DNA from: an uncultured Sphingomonas sp.
GTDB lineage: Bacteria > Pseudomonadota > Alphaproteobacteria > Sphingomonadales > Sphingomonadaceae
Reading direction: 5' to 3'
Assembly: GCF_913774285.1 (NCBI RefSeq)
Contig: NZ_CAJYHX010000028.1
Coordinates: forward strand, 310,001-374,000
DNA length: 64,000 nt
Positions 26,715 to 34,360 of this stretch are shown one piece after another. How positions within the stretch are numbered: the first letter of the stretch is position 1; each line of letters opens with the position of its first letter. Under the pieces are notes generated by a model that saw only the letters and a list, made by a program, of their open reading frames with translations, was not told where the DNA came from and ran no database searches. Position numbers and translations under genes: made by a program.

Positions 26715-27202
26715 TCGAAGCCGTCGATCCAGCGAGTGCTGGCGTCGCGGAGACGCGCGCGCGTCTTCGCGGGGCCCAGCACCGCCGCGAGTGTGACGGG
26801 GAACCACGGCCAGAACAGGAAGCTGCCGGTCACCAGCAGCGCGATCAGGATCGCGCCGCCGAAGCGCAGCGTCGCCAGCCGCGAATGCGCGGTGTAGTTG
26901 AGCTTGATGGTGCGCGGCGCCTTGGCGTCGAACCAGCTGCGCGTGACGAAGCTGTCCGGCGTGGCTTTCGGACGCTGAATCCCGAACCGCCAACCCTGCG
27001 CACCCCTCCCGCTTGCGGGAGGGGACGGGGGAGGGGCTGATCTGTGCCGCTTACCCTTATGGCTGCCATCCCCTCCCCCGACCCCTCCCGCAAGCGGGAG
27101 GGGAGATTTGGTATGGGAGACTTCGCGTCCAGTCTTGCGATCGATGACGACCAGCCTTCGGCCCCGCTCTTCGACGCGATAGCGAGAGGGGGGCATGTCC
27201 AT
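26702..27202 (-). CDS. Small membrane protein of unknown function carrying an in-frame palindromic repeat
   Basis: A 166-residue protein, start chosen at MDMPPSRYRVEERGRRLVVI, five bases after the upstream acetyltransferase stop. Residues 1-32 are polar. Residues about 34-67 are Pro/Gly-rich and are encoded entirely by an inverted pair of GC-rich palindromes. Residues about 105-135 hold a hydrophobic pair around GGAILIALLVTGSFLFWPWF. The repeat keeps the frame and joins the two halves. I know no family for the rest. Confidence 0.65.
   Translation of the reverse strand: MDMPPSRYRVEERGRRLVVIDRKTGREVSHTKSPLPLAGGVGGGDGSHKGKRHRSAPPPSPPASGRGAQGWRFGIQRPKATPDSFVTRSWFDAKAPRTIKLNYTAHSRLATLRFGGAILIALLVTGSFLFWPWFPVTLAAVLGPAKTRARLRDASTRWIDGFDQAG
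27003..27103. repeat. Inverted pair of CCCCTCCCGC palindromes inside a coding sequence
   Basis: Unit A (27003-27040) reads CCCCTCCCGCTTGCGGGAGG, then GGACGGGGGAGGGGCTGA. Unit B (27070-27103) is its near-perfect inverse, ending in CGCAAGCGGGAGGGGA. About 30 unrelated bases lie between them. The same pair architecture is found in ligD at 45766-45862. Confidence 0.85.
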
Positions 27203-27206
27203 GGGC

Positions 27207-27752
27207 TCAGCCCAGCGCCGCGCGGCGGGCGCGCCATTGCTCGGCGGTCTGCGCCCAGCGATCGACCCGCAGATGCTCGAGCGGGGCGGGCAGCCGGGTA
27301 GGCCCACCATTCTCGGCGCCCAGCGCCTGGGCCAGGCGGATGGAGGCGGTGTTCTCGGGATCGATGGTGTGGATCACCTCGTCCCAGCCGAGCACGTCTA
27401 CCGCATAGTCGATCGCGGCGATGGCAGCCTCACGGGCATAGCCCTTGCCGGCAGCCTCCGAGGCAAGGCCCCAGCCCACTTCCAGCCCAGGCCAGCCATC
27501 GGGAGAATGCGGGCCGATGCGACCAATCCAGCGACCGGTCGCGCGTTCGATCACCGCGAACATTGAGAAGCCGCGGATGGTCCAGGCGCCCGCCATGCTG
27601 CACAGGCTGCGCCAGGCGGTGCCGCGCGGCTGCACGCCGCCCAGGAACCGCATCACCTCCGGATCGGCATGGAACGCCGCCCATGCCTCGAAATCGCCGG
27701 CCGCGTGCTGGCGCAGGATCAGGCGCTCGGTTTCGAGCACCGGCACCTGCAT
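27207..27752 (-). CDS. GNAT family N-acetyltransferase (RimJ/RimL-like)
   Basis: A 181-residue acetyltransferase: VLETERLILRQHAAGDFEAW at the start, a core of GLEVGWGLASEAAGKGYARE (acetyl-CoA loop) and IDPENTASIRLAQALGAENG. The gene starts directly at the ribH stop, so it is the tail of the riboflavin operon. Substrate unknown. Confidence 0.85.
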   Translation of the reverse strand: MQVPVLETERLILRQHAAGDFEAWAAFHADPEVMRFLGGVQPRGTAWRSLCSMAGAWTIRGFSMFAVIERATGRWIGRIGPHSPDGWPGLEVGWGLASEAAGKGYAREAAIAAIDYAVDVLGWDEVIHTIDPENTASIRLAQALGAENGGPTRLPAPLEHLRVDRWAQTAEQWRARRAALG

Positions 27753-28171
27753 CAGCCGAACTTGGCCTTGAGCGCGAGCATCGCCAGCGCCGCCTTGGCG
27801 GCCTCGCCGCCCTTGTCCTTCTGCTTGGGGTCGGCGCGGACCAGCGCCTGCGCCTCATTCTCGACCGTCAGGATGCCGTTGCCGATCGCGACGCCGTCCA
27901 TCGACAGCGCCATCAGCCCGCGCGCGCTTTCGCCGGCGACGATCTCGAAATGATAGGTCTCGCCGCGGATCACCACGCCGATCGCGACGAACGCGTCATA
28001 GCGGCCGCTGTCCGCCGCGAGCGCGACCGCGCCGGGGATCTCCAGCGCGCCCGGCACGGTGATCACCTCGGCCTTGTGGCCCGCCGCCTCGATCGCGGCC
28101 TTGGCGCCGGCGATCAGCATGTCGTTGAGATGCTCGTAGAAGCGCGCTTCGACGATGAGGACGTTGGCCAT
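27752..28171 (-). CDS. ribH: 6,7-dimethyl-8-ribityllumazine synthase
   Basis: Forms lumazine from the RibB and RibD pathway products. The 139-residue protein shows VIVEARFYEHLND-like binding of the phosphate (here LIVEARFYEHLNDML), TVPGALEIPGAVAL and AIGVVIRGETYHFEIVAGES with the catalytic His. It begins one codon from the ribB stop. The nusB gene that often follows ribH in alphaproteobacteria is replaced by an acetyltransferase gene. Confidence 0.93.
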   Translation of the reverse strand: MANVLIVEARFYEHLNDMLIAGAKAAIEAAGHKAEVITVPGALEIPGAVALAADSGRYDAFVAIGVVIRGETYHFEIVAGESARGLMALSMDGVAIGNGILTVENEAQALVRADPKQKDKGGEAAKAALAMLALKAKFG

Positions 28172-29307
28172 TATTGCTCCGAATCGATGGGTCGCGTGCC
28201 GGCGATCGACAGGCCGTAGCCGTCGAGCCCGATCAGCGTGTGATGGGTGTTGGAGAGCAGGATCATCTCCTGCACGCCGAGTTCGGTGAGGATGGTCGCG
28301 CCGACGCCGTAATCGCGCAGCTCGTCCATGTCCTTGGGCGGAATCGCGCCGCTGCGGGTCTGCAGCGCGACGGTATAGCCGTCGGGGCGGGGGCGGTTGA
28401 TCACCACGATCACGCCGGCGCCTTCCTTGCCGATGATCTCCATCGACTTGCGCAGCAGTCCGCCGCGCGGGCCGCCTTCGCCGAACACATCGGCAAAGGG
28501 CGAAAGCGCGTGCATGCGGACGAGGGTGGGCTTGTCGGGATCGATCCGGCCCTTGACCAGCGCGACCTGCTCGCTCCCCGTCGCCTTGTTCCAGAAGGTG
28601 AGCGCGCGCCACTCGCCGCCCCATTCGCTGGTGAAGGTCGCCTCGGCGCGCTGCTCGACGAGATGGTCGTGCCGGCGGCGATAGGCGATCAGGTCGCGGA
28701 TCGTGCCGATCTTGAGGTTGTGGAGCTGGGCGAAGCCGACGAGATCGTCGAGCCGCGCCATCGTCCCGTCGTCCTTCATGATCTCGCAGATCACACCGGC
28801 GGGGTTGAGGCCCGCCAGGCGGGCGACGTCCACCGCTGCCTCGGTATGGCCGGCGCGGACCAGCACACCGCCGTCGCGCGCGACCAGCGGGAACACATGG
28901 CCCGGGGTGACGATGTCGGCGCGGTCCTTGGTGCTGTCGATCGCGACCGAGATGGTGCGGGCGCGGTCGGCGGCGGAGATGCCGGTGGTCACGCCTTCCT
29001 TGGCCTCGATCGAGACGGTGAAGGCGGTTTCGTGGCGGGTGCCGTTGGCGCGGCTCATCAGCTCGAGCCCGAGCTGGTCGACGCGCGTCTTGGTCATCGC
29101 CAGGCAGATCAGCCCGCGGCCGTATTTGGCCATGAAGTTGATCGCGTCGGGCGTCGCCATCTGGGCGGGAATGACCAGATCGCCCTCATTCTCGCGATCC
29201 TCGTCGTCGACCAGGATGAACATGCGGCCGTTGCGGGCCTCGTCGATCAGCTCCTCGGGCGAGGAGAGGAAGCCGTGCTTGAGCGCGGCGAGTTCAGCCT
29301 TTGGCAC
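28171..29307 (-). CDS. ribB: 3,4-dihydroxy-2-butanone-4-phosphate synthase with decayed GTP cyclohydrolase II half
   Basis: A 378-residue protein with a full RibB domain (residues about 10-210: ILVDDEDRENEGDLVIPAQM, GLICLAMT, GVTTGISAADRARTI, TPGHVFPLVARDGGVLVRAG, HTEAAVDVARLAGL). The second half has the length and some motifs of GTP cyclohydrolase II but lacks the three zinc cysteines: where the family has a C-x10-C-x-C cluster, this reads SPFADVFGEGGPRGGLLRKS. So it should make dihydroxybutanone phosphate but not open GTP; a separate RibA must exist. Start and end overlap ribE and ribH. Confidence 0.9.
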   Translation of the reverse strand: MPKAELAALKHGFLSSPEELIDEARNGRMFILVDDEDRENEGDLVIPAQMATPDAINFMAKYGRGLICLAMTKTRVDQLGLELMSRANGTRHETAFTVSIEAKEGVTTGISAADRARTISVAIDSTKDRADIVTPGHVFPLVARDGGVLVRAGHTEAAVDVARLAGLNPAGVICEIMKDDGTMARLDDLVGFAQLHNLKIGTIRDLIAYRRRHDHLVEQRAEATFTSEWGGEWRALTFWNKATGSEQVALVKGRIDPDKPTLVRMHALSPFADVFGEGGPRGGLLRKSMEIIGKEGAGVIVVINRPRPDGYTVALQTRSGAIPPKDMDELRDYGVGATILTELGVQEMILLSNTHHTLIGLDGYGLSIAGTRPIDSEQ

Positions 29308-29902
29308 GCAATGCCTCCATGCGCTGGAGATAGCGTGCGAGCACGTCGATCTCCAGATTGACCGCCTGGCCTTCCGCCAGCGTGGCGAAGGTGGTGACGG
29401 CTGCGGTGTGGGGAATGATGTTGAGGTGGAATTCGACGCCTTGCGGGGTATCGTCCACCGCGTTGACCGTCAGCGACACGCCGTCGACGGTGATCGAACC
29501 CTTCGGCGCGACATAGGGGGCAATCTCCGGCCCTGCCGCGATCACGACATGGTGCGAGCCGTCGATCGCCTCGATCAGCTTCACGCGACCGATGCCGTCG
29601 ACATGGCCGGTGACGATGTGCCCGCCCAGCTCGTCGCCCAGGCGCAGCGCGCGCTCCAGGTTGAGCTTGCGGCCGGCGGTCCACTGGTCGTCGGCGGTGC
29701 GCGAGACGGTTTCGCCCGACACGTCGAAGTCGAGCCAGCCGGGGCCCTTGTCGACCACCGTCAGGCACACGCCCGAACAGGCGACCGAGGCGCCGAGATC
29801 GATCTCATGGGTGGGATAGGCCGTCGCCACGCGCACGCGCAGGTCGCCCTGGCGCTGTACCGCGTCGATCGTGCCGACATCGCTTACGATTCCGGTGAAC
29901 AT
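29294..29902 (-). CDS. ribE: Riboflavin synthase alpha chain
   Basis: Dismutates lumazine to riboflavin. The 202-residue protein has the two-barrel layout, MFTGIVSDVGTIDAV at the start of the first and HIVTGHVDGIGRVKLIEAID at the second, with the catalytic SVACSGVCLTVV loop and a C-terminal trimer helix. It starts at the ribD stop and overlaps ribB by 14 bases. Confidence 0.94.
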   Translation of the reverse strand: MFTGIVSDVGTIDAVQRQGDLRVRVATAYPTHEIDLGASVACSGVCLTVVDKGPGWLDFDVSGETVSRTADDQWTAGRKLNLERALRLGDELGGHIVTGHVDGIGRVKLIEAIDGSHHVVIAAGPEIAPYVAPKGSITVDGVSLTVNAVDDTPQGVEFHLNIIPHTAAVTTFATLAEGQAVNLEIDVLARYLQRMEALRAKG

Positions 29903-30888
29903 CAGTTGCGCTCGTAGACCTCGAACCGATCGCTGCCAAGCAGTCGAGAGTCCAGCAGGCGCCAGCGATCATGCGCCTCGGACAATGCGGCGAGGCCGAA
30001 TGCCTCGATCGCGGGTTTGCCGCCGCCGATCAGGATCGGGGCGCGGTAGAGGAGGAGCCGGTCTACCAGGTCGGCGCGGAGAAAGGCCGTCGCCGCCTTG
30101 GCGCCGCCTTCCACCATCAGCGTGTCGATGCCGGTGAGGTGGCGAATGTCGGCGATGTCGGCGATGCGCTCCCACCCCGGCGGGGTGGGGCCGGTGGCGG
30201 AAAGCAGGATTCGGCGCGGGGAGCGATCGGCGAGGCCGGGCAGCCGCACGTCCAGTTTCGGGACGTCAGCGAGAAAGGTGCCGCGGCCGACCAGGATGCC
30301 GTCGTGCCGGGCGCGCTCCAGATGGACATGGGCGCGGGCCGCGGGGCCGGTGATCCATTTGCTCTCTCCGGTCGACAGCGCGATGCGGCCGTCGAGCGAG
30401 GTGGCGAGCTTGAGCGTGACGTGCGGGCGGCGCTTGGCGAGGCGGGTGAGGAAGCCCGCCATGCTGCGCTGCGCCTCGACCGCCATCAGGCCCGATTTGA
30501 CGGCGATGCCGGCGTCCGCCAGCCGCGCGAAGCCGCTGCCGTCGGTGCGGGGGTCGGGATCGCGCAGTGCGGCGACGACGCGGGCGACACCGGCGCTAAC
30601 CAGCAGGTCCGCACAGGCCGGCCCCCGCGGCGAGACATGGGCGCAAGGCTCCAGCGTGACATAGGCGGTGGCGCCGCGCGCCGCGGCGCCTGCCTCCGCC
30701 AGCGCCATCGCCTCGGCATGAGGGCGGCCGCCGGGCTGGGTCCAGCCGCGGCCTACGACACGGCCGTCGCGGACCATCAGGCAGCCGACATTGGGGTTGG
30801 GCGCCGTTCGCCCCTTACCCCGCTCGGCCAAGCCGAGCGCCACCGCCATCCAGCGTGCGTCGTTCAAATGCCGTGCTTCTTCAGCCAA
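29902..30888 (-). CDS. ribD: Bifunctional pyrimidine deaminase/reductase
   Basis: Performs the second and third steps from GTP to riboflavin. The 328-residue protein has the deaminase zinc site (PHAEAMAL with the HAE motif, then EPCAHVSPRGPACADLL) and a C-terminal reductase domain (RPHVTLKLATSLDGRIA, SKWITGPAARAHVHLERARH, GRGTFLADVPKLDVRLPG). It overlaps the upstream small membrane gene by 25 bases. No FMN riboswitch-like leader is present, because the upstream space is coding. Confidence 0.94.
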   Translation of the reverse strand: MAEEARHLNDARWMAVALGLAERGKGRTAPNPNVGCLMVRDGRVVGRGWTQPGGRPHAEAMALAEAGAAARGATAYVTLEPCAHVSPRGPACADLLVSAGVARVVAALRDPDPRTDGSGFARLADAGIAVKSGLMAVEAQRSMAGFLTRLAKRRPHVTLKLATSLDGRIALSTGESKWITGPAARAHVHLERARHDGILVGRGTFLADVPKLDVRLPGLADRSPRRILLSATGPTPPGWERIADIADIRHLTGIDTLMVEGGAKAATAFLRADLVDRLLLYRAPILIGGGKPAIEAFGLAALSEAHDRWRLLDSRLLGSDRFEVYERN

Positions 30889-31211
30889 TCGTCATATTTC
30901 TTGAAATCGGCCTGGCGTTTTTTCTGGCGCTCCTGAAAAGCTGCTTCCTCTTCCTGGCGCTTGGCCTCGTCGACCTTCTGCTTCTCGCGGATCTCCGCCT
31001 CGGTGCGGGTGATCGGCCAGCTGTCGACGTAGATGATGTTCTTCTTGTAGGGCACCGGCACGTGCGAATCCTTCACGAACATCACGATGATGCCGAAGGT
31101 GAGCGCCAGCGCGAGGATCATGAACCAGAGTTCGTGCTTCTTGCGCGTCGCCAGATAGCCGCGGAGGTCGCGCAGTGCCTTGAGCGGCGAGATGTACTTG
31201 AGGAAGGTCAT
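30864..31211 (-). CDS. Small single-span membrane protein ahead of ribD
   Basis: A 115-residue protein: a basic start (KALRDLRGYLATRKKHELWF), a membrane helix at about 29-47 (MILALALTFGIIVMFVKD), and a charged helical tail (AEIREKQKVDEAKRQEEEAA) probably facing the periplasm. It is widespread in sphingomonads to my knowledge but has no named function. It overlaps ribD by 25 bases and so leads the riboflavin operon. Confidence 0.75.
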   Translation of the reverse strand: MTFLKYISPLKALRDLRGYLATRKKHELWFMILALALTFGIIVMFVKDSHVPVPYKKNIIYVDSWPITRTEAEIREKQKVDEAKRQEEEAAFQERQKKRQADFKKYDDWLKKHGI

Positions 31212-31227
31212 CGGTGGCCGAAGATAG

Positions 31228-31261
31228 GGACGCGGGGGCTCCAGGGCCAGCCCCCGCGTCC
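31228..31261. terminator. Perfect 13-bp hairpin between the TonB-like gene and the rib operon
   Basis: GGACGCGGGGGCT pairs with AGCCCCCGCGTCC across an 8-base loop. It sits after the TonB-like stop and 17 bases before the small membrane gene that opens the rib operon. There is no T-run after it on the minus strand, so it could be a terminator for the first gene or an attenuating leader for the second. Confidence 0.55.
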
Positions 31262-31284
31262 ACGCCGCTGGGATCGGAGGGCGA

Positions 31285-31956
31285 TCAGCGGGCGTCTTCG
31301 ATCCGGAACCGGACGGTCATCGTCTTCCAGCTCTCCTCAGGCACACTGCCGCGGGTGGCGGGGCGGAAGCGCCATTTGCCGAGCGCCTGGCGCTTGGTGA
31401 CGGCGAAGAAGGCATCGCTGGTGGCGCTCACCGGCTCCACCGCCTTCACCCGCCCGTCGGTGCCGATCAGCACGCGCAGGGTGACCAGACCGTCGCGCTG
31501 GGCGCGCATCTCCTGCGCGGGATATTCGGGCTGGAAATCCTGTGCGTAGCGCGGATCCGTGGTCGCGCCGATCAGCGCCGGGACGGGCTTGGGCGGATCG
31601 ATCGTCGTCGTGGGGCCCGGATCGAGGGACATCGGGGGCGGCAGGATTTCCGGAACGATGTCCGTACCCTGGATCCGGTTTTCCGAGGCGGTGCGCAGGA
31701 CGGGATCGGGGACGTGCGGCCGTACTTCGGTGTTCGTGACCTTCTTTTCCGGCTGTGGCTTCGGCTTTTCGCGCGTGACCGGCTCCGGCACCGGCAGCGG
31801 GATGTTCGTGCCCTCGAACGGCTTTGGCTGCGGCTTGGGCAGAAAATGGGGTGCCGAGAGCATCAACCCAGCGATGATCGCCCCGTTGATGGCGAGCGCG
31901 GCCCCGAAGCTGACCGAACGCGGTGCATTGGCATGATAGCGGGTATCGGCATGCAT
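31285..31956 (-). CDS. TonB-like energy transducer
   Basis: A 223-residue protein with one N-terminal membrane helix (about 18-38), a long Pro/Lys-rich spacer (residues 40-125, with PKPQPKPFEGTN and EKPKPQPEKK) and a C-terminal TonB domain: FQPEYPAQEMRAQRDGLVTL, RVLIGTDGRVKAVEPV and LGKWRFRPATRGSVP. It would couple ExbBD to outer-membrane receptors. No exbB or exbD lies nearby. ATG 31956 with AAGGAG nine bases before it is preferred. Confidence 0.85.
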   Translation of the reverse strand: MHADTRYHANAPRSVSFGAALAINGAIIAGLMLSAPHFLPKPQPKPFEGTNIPLPVPEPVTREKPKPQPEKKVTNTEVRPHVPDPVLRTASENRIQGTDIVPEILPPPMSLDPGPTTTIDPPKPVPALIGATTDPRYAQDFQPEYPAQEMRAQRDGLVTLRVLIGTDGRVKAVEPVSATSDAFFAVTKRQALGKWRFRPATRGSVPEESWKTMTVRFRIEDAR

Positions 31957-32156
31957 CACCTTGCACTCCTTCTCCTACACCGGTCTCTGAACGCCGGATG
32001 AAGGTGATGGTACAACGTCACATACAGCTCGTAAAGCGGGGATGGTGCAGCGCTGGCACAGCGAGAAGCGCCGATGCCCTCTTTGCGTCACGGAAACGTC
32101 GCACTAAAGGGCGCGAGCATCGGGACATCGCGAGCGGCACGGGAGGCCACGCACCT

Positions 32157-33092
32157 ATGAAACTCATGGCCGGCAATTCGAACCTGCCGCTGGCGAGCGC
32201 CATCGCCGATTATCTGGAGATTCCGCTCACGCAGGCGAACGTCCGCCGCTTCGCCGACGAGGAGATCTTCGTCGAGATTCTCGAGAACGTCCGCGGCGAG
32301 GACGTGTTCGTGCTCCAGTCGACCAGCTATCCGGCGAACGACAACCTCATGGAGCTGCTGATCATGATCGACGCGCTCCGTCGCGCGTCGGCCAAGCGGA
32401 TCACCGCGGTGCTCCCCTATTTCGGCTATGCCCGCCAGGACCGGAAGCCCGGGCCCCGCACGCCGATCTCGGCCAAGCTGGTCGCCAACCTGATCACCAC
32501 CGCGGGCGCCAATCGCGTGCTCTCGGTCGACCTCCATGCCGGTCAGATCCAGGGCTTTTTCGACATCCCCACGGACAATCTGTTCGCGGCGCCGGTGATG
32601 TCGGCCGACATCCAGACGCGCTTCATCGACAAGCAGTGGATGGTCGTCTCGCCCGACGTCGGCGGCGTGGTGCGCGCGCGCCAGCTCGCCAAGCGGCTCG
32701 ACAACGCCCCGCTCGCCATCGTCGACAAGCGGCGCGAGCGTCCGGGCGAATCGGAAGTGATGAACATCATCGGCGAGGTGAAGGGCCGCTTCTGCATCCT
32801 GATCGACGACATCGTCGATTCGGCCGGTACGCTGTGCAACGCCGCCGCGGCGCTGAAGGCGGCCGGGGCCGAGGACGTAGTGGCGTACTGCACCCACGGC
32901 GTGCTGTCGGGCGCAGCGATGTCGCGCGTCGCCAAGTCCGAGCTGCGCGAGCTGGTGATCACCGATTCGATCGGCAATCACGAGATCGTCGCGGCCGGCG
33001 AGAAGGTCCGCCACCTGACCATCGCCCCGCTGATCGCCGAGGCGATCCGCCGCATCGCCGACGAAAGCTCGGTGTCGAGCCTGTTCGACTGA
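32157..33092 (+). CDS. prs: Ribose-phosphate pyrophosphokinase
   Basis: Makes PRPP from ribose 5-phosphate and ATP. The 311-residue protein shows KLMAGNSNLPLASAIADYLE, FADEEIFVEILENVRGEDVF, YARQDRKPGPRTPISAKLVA, SVDLHAGQIQGFFDIPTDNL and the PRPP site CILIDDIVDSAGTLCNAAAA. GGGAGG before ATG 32157 and family length decide the start over upstream in-frame codons. The 200 bases before it are non-coding and divergent from the TonB-like gene. Confidence 0.96.
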   Translation: MKLMAGNSNLPLASAIADYLEIPLTQANVRRFADEEIFVEILENVRGEDVFVLQSTSYPANDNLMELLIMIDALRRASAKRITAVLPYFGYARQDRKPGPRTPISAKLVANLITTAGANRVLSVDLHAGQIQGFFDIPTDNLFAAPVMSADIQTRFIDKQWMVVSPDVGGVVRARQLAKRLDNAPLAIVDKRRERPGESEVMNIIGEVKGRFCILIDDIVDSAGTLCNAAAALKAAGAEDVVAYCTHGVLSGAAMSRVAKSELRELVITDSIGNHEIVAAGEKVRHLTIAPLIAEAIRRIADESSVSSLFD

Positions 33093-33103
33093 TTCTCTCC
33101 TTA

Positions 33104-33210
33104 GCCCCTCCCCTTCAGGGGAGGGGTTGGGGTGGGGCTGTGTCTCACCGAGACCAACCTGCGTTCTGGAATCCCTCCACCCCCAAACCCCTCCTCCAAG
33201 GAGGAGGGGC
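33104..33210. repeat. Inverted pair of CCCCTCC palindromes between convergent genes
   Basis: Unit A at 33104-33139 (CCCCTCCCCTTCAGGGGAGG, then a second G-run) and unit B at 33173-33210 (CACCCCCAAACCCCTCC, loop, GGAGGAGGGGC). They face each other between prs and the permease gene and can pair or act as two hairpins. Same architecture as the pairs at 27003 and 45766. Confidence 0.75.
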
Positions 33211-33972
33211 TTAAGAGGCTGCCTTCCCCACCGCCTCCCACAGCAGCGAACCGCCCACCGCGATCATCAGCACATAGATCGCCGTGTAGAACCGCTCGGG
33301 CGAAACCCGCCGCACCAGCCACACGCCCGCCAGCGTCGACGCCAGCGCCAGCGGGAACAGCGCCGCCGAGGTCAGCAGGTTCGCGGGCGTGAACTGCCCC
33401 AGCGCCCAATAGGCCGGCACCTTGATCCAGTTGGTCGCGGCGAAGAAGATCGCGGTGGTGCCCACCAGCCGGTCGCGCGGCAGACCGCGCGGCAGCACCC
33501 AGAGCTGGAAGGGCGGCTGCCCGGCATGGGCGATCTGGCTGGTGAAGCCCGAGGCGACGCCGAACAGGCTGCCCACCCATTCGGGCCAGCGCGCGGCAAC
33601 CGCCGGCGTCGACCGGCCGCTCGCCCATAGCCGGTAGCAGCCGAACAGGATCGAGATCGCGCCCACCGCCGCCAGCACCAGCACCGGCGACACGCTCGCG
33701 GCAAAGCCGTAGCCGAGCGCGATTCCCGCCATCGATCCGGGCAACATCCACGCCAGCAGCCGCCAGTCGACGGTGCGGCGGAACGCCCAGACGCTCACCA
33801 CGTCCTGCAGGATCAGGATCGGCAGGGTGATCGCGGCGGCGCGCACCGGATCGATCGCCAGCGCCAACAGCGGCAGCGACAGCGCGCCCATGCCGGCGAA
33901 CCCGCCCTTGGATAGGCCGAGCAGCAGCACGGCGGGCACGGCGAGCGCATAGAAATGCCAGTCAGTGATCAT
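33211..33972 (-). CDS. TauE/SafE (TSUP) family sulfite/organosulfonate permease
   Basis: A 253-residue inner-membrane protein with about eight helices. LLGLSKGGFAGMGALSLPLL is the conserved first repeat motif of the family, and GVASGFTSQIAHAGQPPFQL the second. Members export sulfite, sulfoacetate or related anions. No sulfur genes are adjacent, so the substrate is open. ATG 33972 is chosen because the first helix starts there. Confidence 0.88.
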   Translation of the reverse strand: MITDWHFYALAVPAVLLLGLSKGGFAGMGALSLPLLALAIDPVRAAAITLPILILQDVVSVWAFRRTVDWRLLAWMLPGSMAGIALGYGFAASVSPVLVLAAVGAISILFGCYRLWASGRSTPAVAARWPEWVGSLFGVASGFTSQIAHAGQPPFQLWVLPRGLPRDRLVGTTAIFFAATNWIKVPAYWALGQFTPANLLTSAALFPLALASTLAGVWLVRRVSPERFYTAIYVLMIAVGGSLLWEAVGKAAS

Positions 33973-34036
33973 CCGGCCATGCTCTCGCAGGGCTCGTACG
34001 GATTGCAAAGCGCCGAGTCCCTTCTACGATTTGCCC

Positions 34037-34360
34037 ATGGGAGAGGATCGTACCGGTCAGATCGCGGTGCTGTTCGTATCGAAGCGCACCGAAGACGACG
34101 ATGCAGGCTATGCCGAGGCGGCGACCGCGATGGACGTGCTCGCGGCGCAGCAGCCCGGCTATCGCGGCGTCGAATCGCAGCGCGGCGACGCGGGCGTGGG
34201 CATCACCATCAGCTATTGGGCCGATGATGCCAGCGCGATCGCCTGGCGCGACCATCCAGAACACGCTGCGATCCGCGCGCGGGGCCGCGAACGCTGGTAC
34301 GACTGGTATGAGGTGATCGTCACCCGGGTCGAGCGCGGCTATCGGTGGCGTCGCGCATGA
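34037..34360 (+). CDS. Antibiotic biosynthesis monooxygenase (ABM) domain protein
   Basis: A 107-residue ferredoxin-like dimeric fold protein. IAVLFVSKRTEDDDAGYAEA and SQRGDAGVGITISYWADDAS, then AIAWRDHPEHAAIRARGRER, are typical of ABM/heme-degrading-like small oxygenases. The function is unassigned. Its stop overlaps the MFS gene start (ATGA), so the two are probably one unit. Confidence 0.8.
   Translation: MGEDRTGQIAVLFVSKRTEDDDAGYAEAATAMDVLAAQQPGYRGVESQRGDAGVGITISYWADDASAIAWRDHPEHAAIRARGRERWYDWYEVIVTRVERGYRWRRA

Noticed and set aside
30700..31290. Possible FMN riboswitch before the riboflavin genes
   Set aside because: The upstream space is coding for a small membrane protein and no RFN-element conserved segments are seen; only a simple hairpin is present.
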